DNA of 64,000 bases from DASZQY01 sp036511595 (GTDB taxonomy: Bacteria > Pseudomonadota > Alphaproteobacteria > Rhizobiales > Kaistiaceae): positions 1 to 64,000 of the forward strand of contig DATCBY010000074.1 in NCBI GenBank assembly GCA_036511595.1. The letters are read 5' to 3'. This document shows positions 26,336 through 34,720 of this stretch, one piece after another. The notes beneath the pieces are model-generated. The model was not told the DNA's origin. It ran no database searches and saw nothing but the letters and a program-made list of their open reading frames with translations. Positions within the stretch are counted from its first letter, which is position 1. Each line of letters begins with the position of its first letter. A program made the translations under genes and the position numbers.

Positions 26336-27111
26336 GCGTCGCCTCCATGGGCGCGCTCCGTACGGGCGTAAAGATCGCGGAGCACCTGCAACTCCTCTCC
26401 GGTCGGCGGAGGTGTCCCGGATATGGTTTCGGCAAAGCGGACCTTCCAGGCGCATTGGGCCTGAACCGCCTCGCGGGTCACGCCAGGGTGCAGCGATACG
26501 ACGGTCAGTTCGCGCGTGACCGGATCGGGCTCCATGACGCAGAGATCCGTGACGACGCGGCTCGGGCCCTTTGTCTTGATGCCGAGCTTCTCTCGGCTGT
26601 CGGCGCCGGTGCCGTGGCCAAGCGATGTGATGAAGTCGATCTTGTCGACGAACGCACGCCGCGACATTTGCATCGTGATGAAAATTTCGCCGCAGCAGGC
26701 CGCAATCTCCGGAGCGCCGCCCCCGCCGGGGAGCCTTACCTTCGGGTGATCGTACGGGCCGACGACGGTGGTGTTGACGTTGGCGTAGCGATCGATCTGG
26801 GCGCCGCCAAGAAAGCCGACGCTGATGCGCTCGCCCTGCAGCCAGTAGCGGAACATCTCGGGTACCGAAACGGTGGTCAGCGCCGTGTCGCACAGGTCGC
26901 CGTCGCCGATCGAAAGCGGCAGGATGTCGGGTTTGGTGTCGATAGTGCCCGACTCGTAGATCAGCGTGATGTCGGGCGCGTGCGTGCGTCGCGCCAGATT
27001 GCAGGCGGCCGAGGGCGCGCCAATGCCGACGAAGCAGACGTCCTCGTTGCGGAGAGCGCGGGCGGCGGCGACCGTCATGATCTCGGCGGGCGTGTAAGTT
27101 TCGGCGCTCAT
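26332..27111 (-). CDS. 3-oxoadipate CoA-transferase, beta subunit (glutaconate CoA-transferase type)
   Basis: A 259-residue class I CoA-transferase beta subunit. It resembles the glutaconate-CoA-transferase/CatJ branch, with IGAPSAACNLARRTHAPD, the Glu-containing YESGTID and GGGGAPEIAACCGE. This branch is longer than the classical PcaJ. In this operon it must activate 3-oxoadipate with succinyl-CoA. It begins one base after the alpha subunit stop. A steroid-ring IpdB-like role is the alternative for the family but does not fit the neighbours. Confidence 0.88.
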   Translation of the reverse strand: MSAETYTPAEIMTVAAARALRNEDVCFVGIGAPSAACNLARRTHAPDITLIYESGTIDTKPDILPLSIGDGDLCDTALTTVSVPEMFRYWLQGERISVGFLGGAQIDRYANVNTTVVGPYDHPKVRLPGGGGAPEIAACCGEIFITMQMSRRAFVDKIDFITSLGHGTGADSREKLGIKTKGPSRVVTDLCVMEPDPVTRELTVVSLHPGVTREAVQAQCAWKVRFAETISGTPPPTGEELQVLRDLYARTERAHGGDA

Positions 27112-27112
27112 T

Positions 27113-27958
27113 TCAGGCGGCCCGTGCGTGCACGCGAAAGGCGGCAGCGTCCTTGGCCAGCACGTTGTCTTTCATCCAGGCGAGGAAAGTGTCGCGCTCC
27201 TTCGCGATGGCATCCCATGCCTTGTAGAAGGCATTGGCGCGCTTGTAGTAGCCCTGCGCGTAAGAGGGAAACGCGCCGCCTGGAACTTCGGCAATCGCCG
27301 TCACGGTCCACGAGGGCAGGATGACGGCGTTGCGATTGCGCGGGCCAAAGTCATCGACAATTTCCTCGACGGTGACGATCGATCGCCTGGCGGCGAGAAC
27401 CGCTTCCTTCTGCACGCCGACTATGCCCTCAAGCAATACATTGCCGTCGCGGTCGGCGCGCAATGCGTGGATGACGGCAACGTCGGGCCGGATGGCCGGC
27501 ACGGTCGCCAGCTCCTCGCCCGTGTAGGGACAGGTCACCGAACGAATGGAGGGATTGACCCTCGTCAGTTCGACGCCGCGGTAGCCGCGGAAGACCGCGA
27601 ACGGCAAGTTGGCGGCGCCGGCGTCGTAGGCGTTGGCCATGGCGGCGTGCGAGTGTTCGTCGATCGCCAGCGGATTCGGCCAGCCGTTCTCGACCGCGTC
27701 GCGCAGGCGATAGAGTGAGCCGACGCCGGGATTGCCACCCCACGAGAAAGTCAGTTTCTCCGCGGCGCCCATGCCGATCAACTGGTCGTAGATGAGATCG
27801 GGCGTCATGCGGATAAGCTTCAGGCCCTTCTGCCCCTGGCGGATCACTTCGTGGGCGGCGGCGAAGGGAATGAGGTGCGTGAAGCCTTCCATGGCGACGC
27901 TGTCGCCATCGCGGAGATTGTCCGCGATCGCATCGTGGAGGGAGAGGAATTCGGCCAT
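27113..27958 (-). CDS. 3-oxoadipate CoA-transferase, alpha subunit (glutaconate CoA-transferase type)
   Basis: A 281-residue alpha subunit paired with the gene that follows. The segments MEGFTHLIPFAAAHEVIRQG and FSWGGNPGVGSLYRLRDAVENG are those of the GctA/CatI branch. I preferred the ATG at 27958 to a GTG one codon upstream. It lies 19 bases after pcaL. Together the pair converts 3-oxoadipate and succinyl-CoA into 3-oxoadipyl-CoA and succinate. Confidence 0.88.
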   Translation of the reverse strand: MAEFLSLHDAIADNLRDGDSVAMEGFTHLIPFAAAHEVIRQGQKGLKLIRMTPDLIYDQLIGMGAAEKLTFSWGGNPGVGSLYRLRDAVENGWPNPLAIDEHSHAAMANAYDAGAANLPFAVFRGYRGVELTRVNPSIRSVTCPYTGEELATVPAIRPDVAVIHALRADRDGNVLLEGIVGVQKEAVLAARRSIVTVEEIVDDFGPRNRNAVILPSWTVTAIAEVPGGAFPSYAQGYYKRANAFYKAWDAIAKERDTFLAWMKDNVLAKDAAAFRVHARAA

Positions 27959-27977
27959 CACGCTATCTCGCTCGTCA

Positions 27978-29150
27978 TCACTTCAGTTCGTCGCCCAGAA
28001 CTTCCCGCGCCCAGCGCATCGCGGCGTTGCCGGCTGGAACGCCGGAATAGACCGCGGCCTGTCGAATGAGTGCGGCGAGCTCGGCGATGGTGATGCCATT
28101 GCGCAACGCCGCGCGCACGTGGAGCTTGAATTCTTCTTCGCGGTGCAGCGCGACCATCATTGCGAGCGTGAGCAGGGAGCGGGTCTTGTGGGGCAGCGCC
28201 GGGTCGCCCCAGATTTCGTCCCAGGCAAAGCGCGCGATTAGATCCTGCCACCGCGCGCCGAAGGCGCCGGCCGTGGCGAGGGAACGATCGACGTGCTCGG
28301 TGCCGAGTACCGCCTTGCGGTTGGCCAGACCACGATGGAACGCATCGTTCGCGCCAACGATGCCGGCTTGCGCGTCCAGGAAGGCGTGGAGATGCGCGGC
28401 GACGGCATCGGGGCGCTCGACAGAGACGAGGTGGGCGGCGTTGGCGAGGATGGTCAACTCCGCACCGGGGACACGGGCACGAATGTCTTCGGCCATGGCC
28501 GGGGTGGTCACCGGGTCTTCGGCGCCGACCAGCACCAGCGTCGGCGCCATGATCTTGCCGATACGTTCGCGAAGATCCATCCCGCCAATCGCCTCGCAGC
28601 AGCGGGCATACCCAGCGCGATCGATCGCCATGAGCCCCTGGCGGGTGCGATCGACAGCCTCGGGAGCGCGTTCGCGGAACGGAGCGGTGAACCAGCGCGG
28701 CATGAGCATATCGGCTATCGGACCCGTGCCGTCCTTGCGCACGGTGTCGGCGCGGTTTTTCCAGAATTCCCGGGTCGGCAGGTAGGCGGAAGTCGCGATC
28801 AATACCAGCGACCGCACCTTCCCGGGGGCGTCGATCGCCAGCGCCTGGGCGGTCATGCCGCCGAGCGACAAGCCAACGACATCGGCACTTTCGATGTGCA
28901 GCGCTCCGAGGAGGCCGGCTAGATCGGCAGCGAGATCGTCGATAGTGACCGCAACATCGACGGAGCCGGAACGCCCGTGGCCGCGCGTGTCGTAGCGCAG
29001 GCAGCGGTAGCGGCCGATGAAAGCCGGCACGACCGCGTCCCACATATCGAGGCTGGTGCCGAGCGAGTTGGAGAAGGCGATCACCGGGGCGGATTCGGGA
29101 CCGGCGAGATCGTAGAAAAGTTCGACGCCGTTGACGGCAATCCTCGGCAT
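27978..29150 (-). CDS. pcaL: Fused 3-oxoadipate enol-lactonase / 4-carboxymuconolactone decarboxylase
   Basis: A 390-residue fusion. Residues 1 to about 258 form an alpha/beta hydrolase (PcaD) with oxyanion region SNSLGTSLDMWD, nucleophile Ser95 in GLSLGG and a catalytic His in ANAAHLVSVERP. From about 270 onward the protein is PcaC, with the AhpD-like WGDPALPHKTRSLLTLAM...EEFKLHVRAALRNG. It performs two consecutive steps, decarboxylation of 4-carboxymuconolactone and hydrolysis of the enol-lactone. Its ATG overlaps the pcaB stop by one base (TGATG). Confidence 0.95.
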   Translation of the reverse strand: MPRIAVNGVELFYDLAGPESAPVIAFSNSLGTSLDMWDAVVPAFIGRYRCLRYDTRGHGRSGSVDVAVTIDDLAADLAGLLGALHIESADVVGLSLGGMTAQALAIDAPGKVRSLVLIATSAYLPTREFWKNRADTVRKDGTGPIADMLMPRWFTAPFRERAPEAVDRTRQGLMAIDRAGYARCCEAIGGMDLRERIGKIMAPTLVLVGAEDPVTTPAMAEDIRARVPGAELTILANAAHLVSVERPDAVAAHLHAFLDAQAGIVGANDAFHRGLANRKAVLGTEHVDRSLATAGAFGARWQDLIARFAWDEIWGDPALPHKTRSLLTLAMMVALHREEEFKLHVRAALRNGITIAELAALIRQAAVYSGVPAGNAAMRWAREVLGDELK

Positions 29151-30526
29151 CAGACGGCCTTTCCCGTGACAAGTTCACGGCGAACGGTCCTGGCGGCCCT
29201 GACGACGCGATCGGCGTGTGCCGCGCCGGCGTCGATCGCTGGCGTCAGGTCGAAGGCCGACTGCACCTCGGCGCGGAGTTTTGCCGGAATGGCGGATTGC
29301 CCGGCGAGCACCGTTTGAAACATTTCGCCCGTGTCGCGGGCAACGTTCGCAGCCTCCTCGACGATCCCATGCGCGGCTTCGCGGCCAAGCGCCGGAGCGA
29401 GCCGCCCCGAAACCGCATCGGCGAAAAGCAATCCGTGCGTGAGGTCGAGATTGGAGCGCATGCGGCGCTCATGCACGACAAGGCTTTCGGCAATGCGGCG
29501 GGCTTCGCGCAGCGCGCCGGAGGCGAGGCCGAACAACGCGGGCAGCGTGTGCCACTCCGATTGCCACGCGCCGGCGGGCCGCTGCTGGCCGGCGGCCATG
29601 GCGCCTACCAGGGCGGCGAGATGGCCACCGGCGGCGGCGTGGGCAGCCAGGATCACCATGGCGGATACGGGGTTGTGCTTGTGGGGCATGGCGGAAGAAC
29701 CGCCGCGGCCGGGGGCGGGCGCTTCGCCGACTTCGCCGACCTCGGTCGCCGACAGGAACACCACGTCGGTGGCGATCTTTGCCAAAGCCCCGATGAGCGT
29801 TGCCAGCCAGGCGCCGGCGGCAACCATGCGGCCGCGCGAAGTGTGCCAGGTGGCGACGGGAACCGCGAGGCCGAGGATGGCGGCAAAATCGGCGACGACG
29901 GCGGGGCCCTTGTCGCCGAGTCCGGCAAGCGTGCCAACGGGGCCGCCGAGAGAGGCCGCAAGGACGCGCTGGCGGAGAGGTCCAAGCTCTGCGGCGCTTT
30001 CGAGGACGCCTCCCAGCCAGACGGAGGCGGTATAGCCGAACGTGATCGGGGCGGCGTGCTGGCCGAGGCTGCGGCCGACCTGCGGGGTGCGGCGGTATTT
30101 CCGCGCCATCGCCGACAGGCCATCAACGATTGCGACGAGATCGGCGGCGGCGAGACCGAACGCCACCGCCATCTGCAAAACGAGCGCCGTGTCGAGAATG
30201 TCCTGGCTGGTGGCTCCCTTGTGGAAGGCGCCGCGCAACTTCTCGGGAAGCTTTGCCTCAACCGCCCTGACGAACGGGATGTTCGGCACACCGGCGTCGG
30301 CGGTCTTCTCACCGAGCGCAGCAAGGTCGAGGTCATCGGCGCGCACCTTGCGGATGGCGCCGGCGAGCGCCGAGGGCACCAGCCCGTGGCGCGCCTCGGC
30401 CTCGGCGAGTGCCGCTTCGACCTTCAGCATCGCGGCGATCCGCGCCGGGTCGGAGAAGGCCGCGCGCATCGGCGCGCTCGCGAACAGCGGGCCGGTAAGG
30501 GCTGAATCGAGTGCCGAAAAGGTCAT
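29150..30526 (-). CDS. pcaB: 3-carboxy-cis,cis-muconate cycloisomerase
   Basis: A 458-residue fumarase/aspartase-superfamily enzyme that lactonises 3-carboxymuconate. The superfamily signature GSSAMPHKHNP is intact, and HKGATSQDILDTALVLQM contains the conserved TSQD block. The ATG at 30526 was chosen from the family start (TFSALDSALTGPLFAS). First gene of the pca operon, divergent from pcaR across 133 bases holding an operator. Confidence 0.95.
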   Translation of the reverse strand: MTFSALDSALTGPLFASAPMRAAFSDPARIAAMLKVEAALAEAEARHGLVPSALAGAIRKVRADDLDLAALGEKTADAGVPNIPFVRAVEAKLPEKLRGAFHKGATSQDILDTALVLQMAVAFGLAAADLVAIVDGLSAMARKYRRTPQVGRSLGQHAAPITFGYTASVWLGGVLESAAELGPLRQRVLAASLGGPVGTLAGLGDKGPAVVADFAAILGLAVPVATWHTSRGRMVAAGAWLATLIGALAKIATDVVFLSATEVGEVGEAPAPGRGGSSAMPHKHNPVSAMVILAAHAAAGGHLAALVGAMAAGQQRPAGAWQSEWHTLPALFGLASGALREARRIAESLVVHERRMRSNLDLTHGLLFADAVSGRLAPALGREAAHGIVEEAANVARDTGEMFQTVLAGQSAIPAKLRAEVQSAFDLTPAIDAGAAHADRVVRAARTVRRELVTGKAV

Positions 30527-30603
30527 CTCTCGGTGTACCGGTTGTCGATCGTCCGGCCCGTCGCCGCCGCCAATTTTCAACCTCTTGACCCTCTGCCAAG
30601 AGT

Positions 30604-30636
30604 GTTCGAATATCGAACGATTGTTCGTTATCCGAC
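30604..30636. promoter_or_regulatory. Candidate PcaR/PcaU-type operator
   Basis: GTTCGA-ATA-TCGAAC (30604-30618) is a perfect inverted repeat. A third, directly oriented half-site GTTCGTTATCCGAC follows at 30623-30636. Two inverted plus one direct half-site of GTTCG type is the arrangement bound by IclR-family PcaU/PobR/PcaR regulators. A TTGACC at 30585-30590, 17 bases before GAATAT, may be the pcaR promoter, which the operator would overlap. Confidence 0.7.
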
Positions 30637-30659
30637 CATAGTCGGCGAGACGGGGACCG

Positions 30660-31469
30660 ATGTCAACGAAGCGAAACTTGGGCATGGCGAGAGATTTTGC
30701 CAGCGATTCCGGCACGGACAAGGAGTTCATGACGACTCTCGCCAAGGGCCTGGCCGTGCTGGGTTCGTTCGGTGAGCAGCGTCCGACGATGACCCTGTCG
30801 CAGGCGGCGGCCGCTTCAGGGCTGTCGCGGGCGACCGCCCGCCGCGTCCTGCGCACACTCGCCGGCCTCGGCTACGTCGCGCAGAGGGGGCGCGATTTCT
30901 CGCTGGCGCCGCGCATCCTGGAACTTGGATTTGCCTACCTCTCGACGCAGTCGTGGGTCGACCGGGCGGAGCCGCTCATGAAGGAACTCAGCCACGACGT
31001 GCAGGAGTCGTGTTCCGCGGCGATCCTGCAGGGCGCCGAGATCGTCTATGTTGCGCGCATGCCGGCGCCGCACCGCATCATGTCGACGACGATCGCGATC
31101 GGCACGCGCCTGACAGCCTTTCACACCTCGCTCGGCCGTGTGCAGCTCGGCTTTCTGACGGACACGGAGATCGTGGAACGTTTGCGGCTTAGCCCGCCGC
31201 CGCCGCAGACGCCGCGCACCATCACGGCGCCGGACGCGCTGCTTGCCCGGATCAAGGCCGACCGCGCGCAAGGCTATTCGATCGTCGATGAGGAACTGGA
31301 GAAGGGTTTGCGCTCGGTGGCTGTGCCAATCATCACGCGCGGCGGCGTCAATGTCGGCGCGATCAATCTGTCGGCCCACTCCAGCCGGTCGTCGCGGAAC
31401 GACCTGCGCGATCGCCTCCTGCCGAAGCTGGACGCCGTCGCCGGCCAGATTTCGCGGACGCTGATCTAG
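30660..31469 (+). CDS. pcaR: IclR-family regulator of the protocatechuate genes
   Basis: A 269-residue IclR-type regulator of the PcaR/PcaU/PobR branch. The N-terminal winged helix spans about residues 25-90 (LAKGLAVLGSFGEQRPTMTLSQAAAASGLSRATARRVLRTL). The effector domain runs from about 100 to the end, with the family block GYSIVDEELEKGLRSVAVPI. It is divergent from pcaB and probably activates the pca operon in response to 3-oxoadipate or protocatechuate, as known for relatives. Confidence 0.92.
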   Translation: MSTKRNLGMARDFASDSGTDKEFMTTLAKGLAVLGSFGEQRPTMTLSQAAAASGLSRATARRVLRTLAGLGYVAQRGRDFSLAPRILELGFAYLSTQSWVDRAEPLMKELSHDVQESCSAAILQGAEIVYVARMPAPHRIMSTTIAIGTRLTAFHTSLGRVQLGFLTDTEIVERLRLSPPPPQTPRTITAPDALLARIKADRAQGYSIVDEELEKGLRSVAVPIITRGGVNVGAINLSAHSSRSSRNDLRDRLLPKLDAVAGQISRTLI

Positions 31470-31474
31470 ACGGC

Positions 31475-32443
31475 TTACGGGCGCTGGGCTCCCTGGACGT
31501 CGACATAAAGGGAGTAGATCGAGGTGCTTGCCGCCATGAACAGGCGGTTGCGCTTCTCGCCGCCGAAACAGATGTTGGCGCAGCCTTCGGGTAGATGAAT
31601 CTTGCCGATAAGATCGCCGTCGGGCGCGTAGCAGTAGACACCATCCTCGGCAGGATCGGCCCAGGCCATCGAGCACCAGAGGTTGCCGGAATTGTCGACG
31701 CGCACACCGTCGGTCGAGCCGGGCGCAAAGTCGCCGGCAAACACGCGGCCCTTCTTCAGCTTCTTGCCGGCGACATCGAAGACGCGGATGTGGGCGGGAC
31801 CGCCGTGGGTGATGCCGGTGTCGACGATATACAGGCGCTCTTCGTCGGGCGAAAAGGCGAGGCCGTTGGGGCGTACGAAGTCGTCGGCAACAACCGTCGC
31901 CCTGCCGGAGTCCGGGTCCAGCCGGTAGACGTTGCAGGGGAGGTCGAACGTGTCCTTGTGGCCCTCGTACTCGCCATCGATGCCGTAGCCGGGATCGGTA
32001 AACCAGACGGCACCGTCGGAGGCGACGACCAGATCGTTGGGGGCGTTGAGCTTCTTGCCGTCGTAGCTGTCCATGAGGATGCGGATGGTGCCATCGAGTT
32101 CGGTGCGCGTGACGCGATGGGTGTCGTGCTCGCAGGTGACGAGGCGGCCCTCGCGATCGCGCGTGTTGCCGTTGGAATAATTCGAGTGCGCGCGGAAGAC
32201 GCTGACGTGACCGTCTTCTTCCAGCCAACGCATGATGCGATGATTGGGAATGTCGCTCCACAGGAGATAGCCGCCGTCGCGGAAATAGACCGGCCCCTCG
32301 GCCCAACGAAAGCCGGCGGCGATGCGCTCGACGCCGGCGTTGCCCTGCTTGGGGAAGCGTTTGTCGAGTTTCTCGACGCGCGGATCGGGATAGCGCATTC
32401 CGGCAAGTGGGCCGATTGCGGTCAGGCTTTCCTTCTCAGCCAT
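31475..32443 (-). CDS. SMP-30/gluconolactonase-family protein
   Basis: A 322-residue six-bladed beta-propeller of the SMP-30/gluconolactonase/LRE family. Visible blocks are RWAEGPVYFRDGGYLLWSDIPN (metal-binding Glu), LNAPNDLVVASDGAVWFTDPGYG (Asn-Asp pair) and PNGLAFSPDEERLYIVDTG. Members hydrolyse sugar or small lactones using a divalent metal. It is convergent with pcaR (5 bases between stops). It may serve a lactone of the local catabolism or a sugar-acid route; the sequence does not decide. A GGAAGG site precedes the ATG at 32443. Confidence 0.9.
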   Translation of the reverse strand: MAEKESLTAIGPLAGMRYPDPRVEKLDKRFPKQGNAGVERIAAGFRWAEGPVYFRDGGYLLWSDIPNHRIMRWLEEDGHVSVFRAHSNYSNGNTRDREGRLVTCEHDTHRVTRTELDGTIRILMDSYDGKKLNAPNDLVVASDGAVWFTDPGYGIDGEYEGHKDTFDLPCNVYRLDPDSGRATVVADDFVRPNGLAFSPDEERLYIVDTGITHGGPAHIRVFDVAGKKLKKGRVFAGDFAPGSTDGVRVDNSGNLWCSMAWADPAEDGVYCYAPDGDLIGKIHLPEGCANICFGGEKRNRLFMAASTSIYSLYVDVQGAQRP

Positions 32444-32655
32444 TCCTTCCCCCTGTCATCGCCCGGCGTTGAGCCGCGGTCTCGTTTCGCTTACGCAAGG
32501 TCTTCGATTACCTATGCCCTTCCGCGGAAGCAATCCAAGGGCGGGCGGTTCATGCCGAATCGAGCCGTGCCGTACAACGCGCGCTGGCTGCGAGGGCAAT
32601 ATTCGCAGACAATACCGGTTGCTGCGCGTCCCTTACAATCGAATCGAGGCCCCGC

Positions 32656-34056
32656 TTGAAGCTTTCCTTTCACGGCGCCGATCGCACGGTGACCGGCTCC
32701 TGCCATCTCATAGAATGCGCGGGCAAGCGCATCCTCATCGACTGTGGCCTCTATCAGGGCAGTCACGACCTCGATCAGGAAAACAGCGGCGACTTTGGCT
32801 TCGATGCCGCCAGCATCGACGTCCTGCTGCTGACCCACGCCCATCTGGACCACTGCGGTCGCGTCCCGCTGCTGGCCAAGCGCGGCTTCCGCGGCGAGAT
32901 CATAGCTACCGCCGCGTCACGTGAACTGGTGCGGTTGGTCATGCTCGACTCGGCGCGGTTGCAGGAGGAAGAGGGGGCGCGGCGGCGGCGCAAGCAGCCG
33001 TGGAGGCGCGACAAGGACGGCAACGCCACCGGCGCAACGCCGCTCTACACAGTGCTCGACACGATGAACTGCCTCGACTTTTTCGGCAGGACAGCAATCT
33101 ACGGGCAGCCGATCGACGTCGTGCCCGGCGTGGGGGCCACCTACTTCGATGCCGGCCATATCCTCGGCTCGGCCAGCATTTTCCTCGAGCTGGAGGAGAA
33201 TGGTGAACGCCGCCGCGTGACGATGTCAGGCGACATCGGCAACTCGGGACGGCCGCTGATGCGCTCTCCGACGCCGCCGCCGCCTTCCGACGTGGTGGTG
33301 ATGGAGACGACCTACGGCGACCGCAACCACAAGCCCTACGGCCCTTCGGTCGAAGAATTCTATTCAGCCATCGAAGATACGTTTCGGCGCGGCGGCAATG
33401 TCATCATTCCGGTCTTCGCATTGGAGCGCTCGCAGGAGCTGCTTTATGCATTGAACCAGGCGATGGGCAGCGGGCGGCTGATGCCGGCTACGCAAGTGTT
33501 CCTGGATTCGCCGATGGCGATCTCAGCGACCGATGTTTTTCGACGGCATCCCGAGTGTCTGGCGCCGGACGTGGCCAAGCTGTTCGCCGACGGTGGCGAC
33601 CCGCTGGCGGTGCCGGGACTCCACATGGTCCAGGAGACGGGGGACTCGATGGTGATAAACCGGATAGGCGGCGGCGCCATCATCATGGCAGGCTCCGGGA
33701 TGGCAACCGGTGGCCGCATCCGCCATCACCTGCGGCACAATCTCTGGCGCGCGGCGGCAGGTGTTATCTTCGTCGGGTTTGCCGGAGCTGGCACGCTCGC
33801 CCGCCAGATCATCGACGGCGCCAAATCGGTGAACATATTCGGGGAGGATGTACCGGTGAATGCGAAGATCTACACGGTGAACGGGTTTTCCGCGCATGCC
33901 GGGCAATCGGAACTCGTAAGCTGGCATAGACCGAGTGGTGCCAAGCGTACTTTCCTTGTTCACGGCGAGCAGAGCGTGATGGAGGCGTTCGCGCCACTGC
34001 TGGGCGCTGGCACCAAGGTGGAACTGCCGAGCCTTGGCGCCTCGATCGACCTCTAG
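32656..34056 (+). CDS. Metallo-beta-lactamase/beta-CASP RNA-processing exonuclease-like protein
   Basis: A 466-residue beta-CASP nuclease related to Ysh1/CPSF-73. The opening FHGADRTVTGSCHLIE, metal motif HAHLDH (61-66), GDIGNSGRPL, the beta-CASP block SGMATGGRIRHHL and the terminal NGFSAHAGQSELVSW are in order. It starts with TTG at 32656 after GAGGCCCCGC, since no ATG or GTG fits the conserved N-terminus. The enzyme probably trims RNA 3' ends. It has no operon partner. Confidence 0.92.
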   Translation: MKLSFHGADRTVTGSCHLIECAGKRILIDCGLYQGSHDLDQENSGDFGFDAASIDVLLLTHAHLDHCGRVPLLAKRGFRGEIIATAASRELVRLVMLDSARLQEEEGARRRRKQPWRRDKDGNATGATPLYTVLDTMNCLDFFGRTAIYGQPIDVVPGVGATYFDAGHILGSASIFLELEENGERRRVTMSGDIGNSGRPLMRSPTPPPPSDVVVMETTYGDRNHKPYGPSVEEFYSAIEDTFRRGGNVIIPVFALERSQELLYALNQAMGSGRLMPATQVFLDSPMAISATDVFRRHPECLAPDVAKLFADGGDPLAVPGLHMVQETGDSMVINRIGGGAIIMAGSGMATGGRIRHHLRHNLWRAAAGVIFVGFAGAGTLARQIIDGAKSVNIFGEDVPVNAKIYTVNGFSAHAGQSELVSWHRPSGAKRTFLVHGEQSVMEAFAPLLGAGTKVELPSLGASIDL

Positions 34057-34071
34057 ACCAATCGGCGCAGT

Positions 34072-34100
34072 AAAAGACCCCGACGGAGTCCGCCGGGGTC
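34072..34100 (-). terminator. Rho-independent terminator of the His-rich gene
   Basis: On the minus strand, GACCCCGGCGGACTCCGTCGGGGTC folds into a GC-rich hairpin (34100-34076) and is followed by TTTTA. It lies 47 bases after the stop of the His-rich gene. In the plus direction the hairpin lacks a T-tract, though it may still slow transcription from the beta-CASP gene. Confidence 0.65.
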
Positions 34101-34146
34101 GCCGACCGTATCGATGCTGCGGTTTCCCGAGACTTCGGGTACGCGG

Positions 34147-34380
34147 CTATTTCGGCTTCATCGGCTTCATCGGCTTCTTCATCATGTGATGATGATGATG
34201 ATGCGGAGGAATGACCGGCTTCGGCGGATTGCAGACGTCCATCGACGGAAAGAAGATGCACATCAATGGCTTGTAGTGCGGTGTCACGGGCGCTGCGGCA
34301 AATGCGCCGGTTGTCATGGCGATCGAGCTTGCGGCAATTGCGACCGCCGTAACGGCGGCTAACGTCAGGTTCTTCCTCAT
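34147..34380 (-). CDS. Small secreted histidine-rich protein
   Basis: A 77-residue protein with a clear Sec signal peptide (RKNLTLAAVTAVAIAASSIAMTTGAFAA, cleavage near residue 29). The mature part is about 48 residues, with two Cys (LMCIFFPSMDVCNPP), six consecutive His and a Met/Lys/Pro repeat KKPMKPMKPK. GGAGATAATTC precedes the ATG at 34380 and a terminator follows, so the gene is likely real and monocistronic. I do not recognise the family. His, Met and Cys clusters suggest periplasmic binding of copper, nickel or zinc (inference). Five of the six His codons are tandem CAT, a short microsatellite that could vary in length. Confidence 0.8.
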   Translation of the reverse strand: MRKNLTLAAVTAVAIAASSIAMTTGAFAAAPVTPHYKPLMCIFFPSMDVCNPPKPVIPPHHHHHHMMKKPMKPMKPK

Positions 34381-34720
34381 GAATTATCTCCAGCCCAGCT
34401 ACGTTTCTCAAGAAACAGGCGATGTCGGTAATAAATTGTTTTTGTAACCCGTTTGTTTCTGTCTGCCCGCTGCGGCGCAAAGTCATTTCGTCCCGGGTGC
34501 AGCGACAAACATCAGCAAAAATACGAATGCTAAGGATAACAAAGTATCTACGCAGCAACCTCGAATTGTTTTTTCGATGTCGGCAACTTATTTGCAGCAA
34601 CGTGATGCACAATGTTTCTGGAATATACCGAGGGTATGCGCCTTCTTATGAAAAGCTGAAGGGAATTTTTAGGGGAAATCGGCCATAGTTTGCGGGCGTA
34701 TCTCTGGCAGAGCGGCTCAA
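34381..34720. other. AT-rich intergenic region of 340 bases
   Basis: This gap between the divergent His-rich gene and the GGDEF-EAL gene is visibly richer in A and T than the surrounding DNA. It holds an inverted repeat GTTTCT-CA-AGAAAC at 34403-34416, 23 bases before the His-rich start. Open frames across it have no ribosome site or recognisable sequence. Promoters for both flanking genes presumably lie here. Confidence 0.55.
34403..34416. promoter_or_regulatory. Inverted repeat upstream of the His-rich gene
   Basis: GTTTCT and AGAAAC are exact inverse complements separated by CA. The repeat lies within the probable leader or promoter of the secreted His-rich gene. It could be an operator or an mRNA hairpin; with a two-base centre a protein site is likelier. 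Confidence 0.35.

Noticed and set aside
34422..34688. Open frame across the AT-rich intergenic region
   Set aside because: No ribosome site, unlike codon use and no family resemblance. AT-rich DNA readily leaves such a frame.
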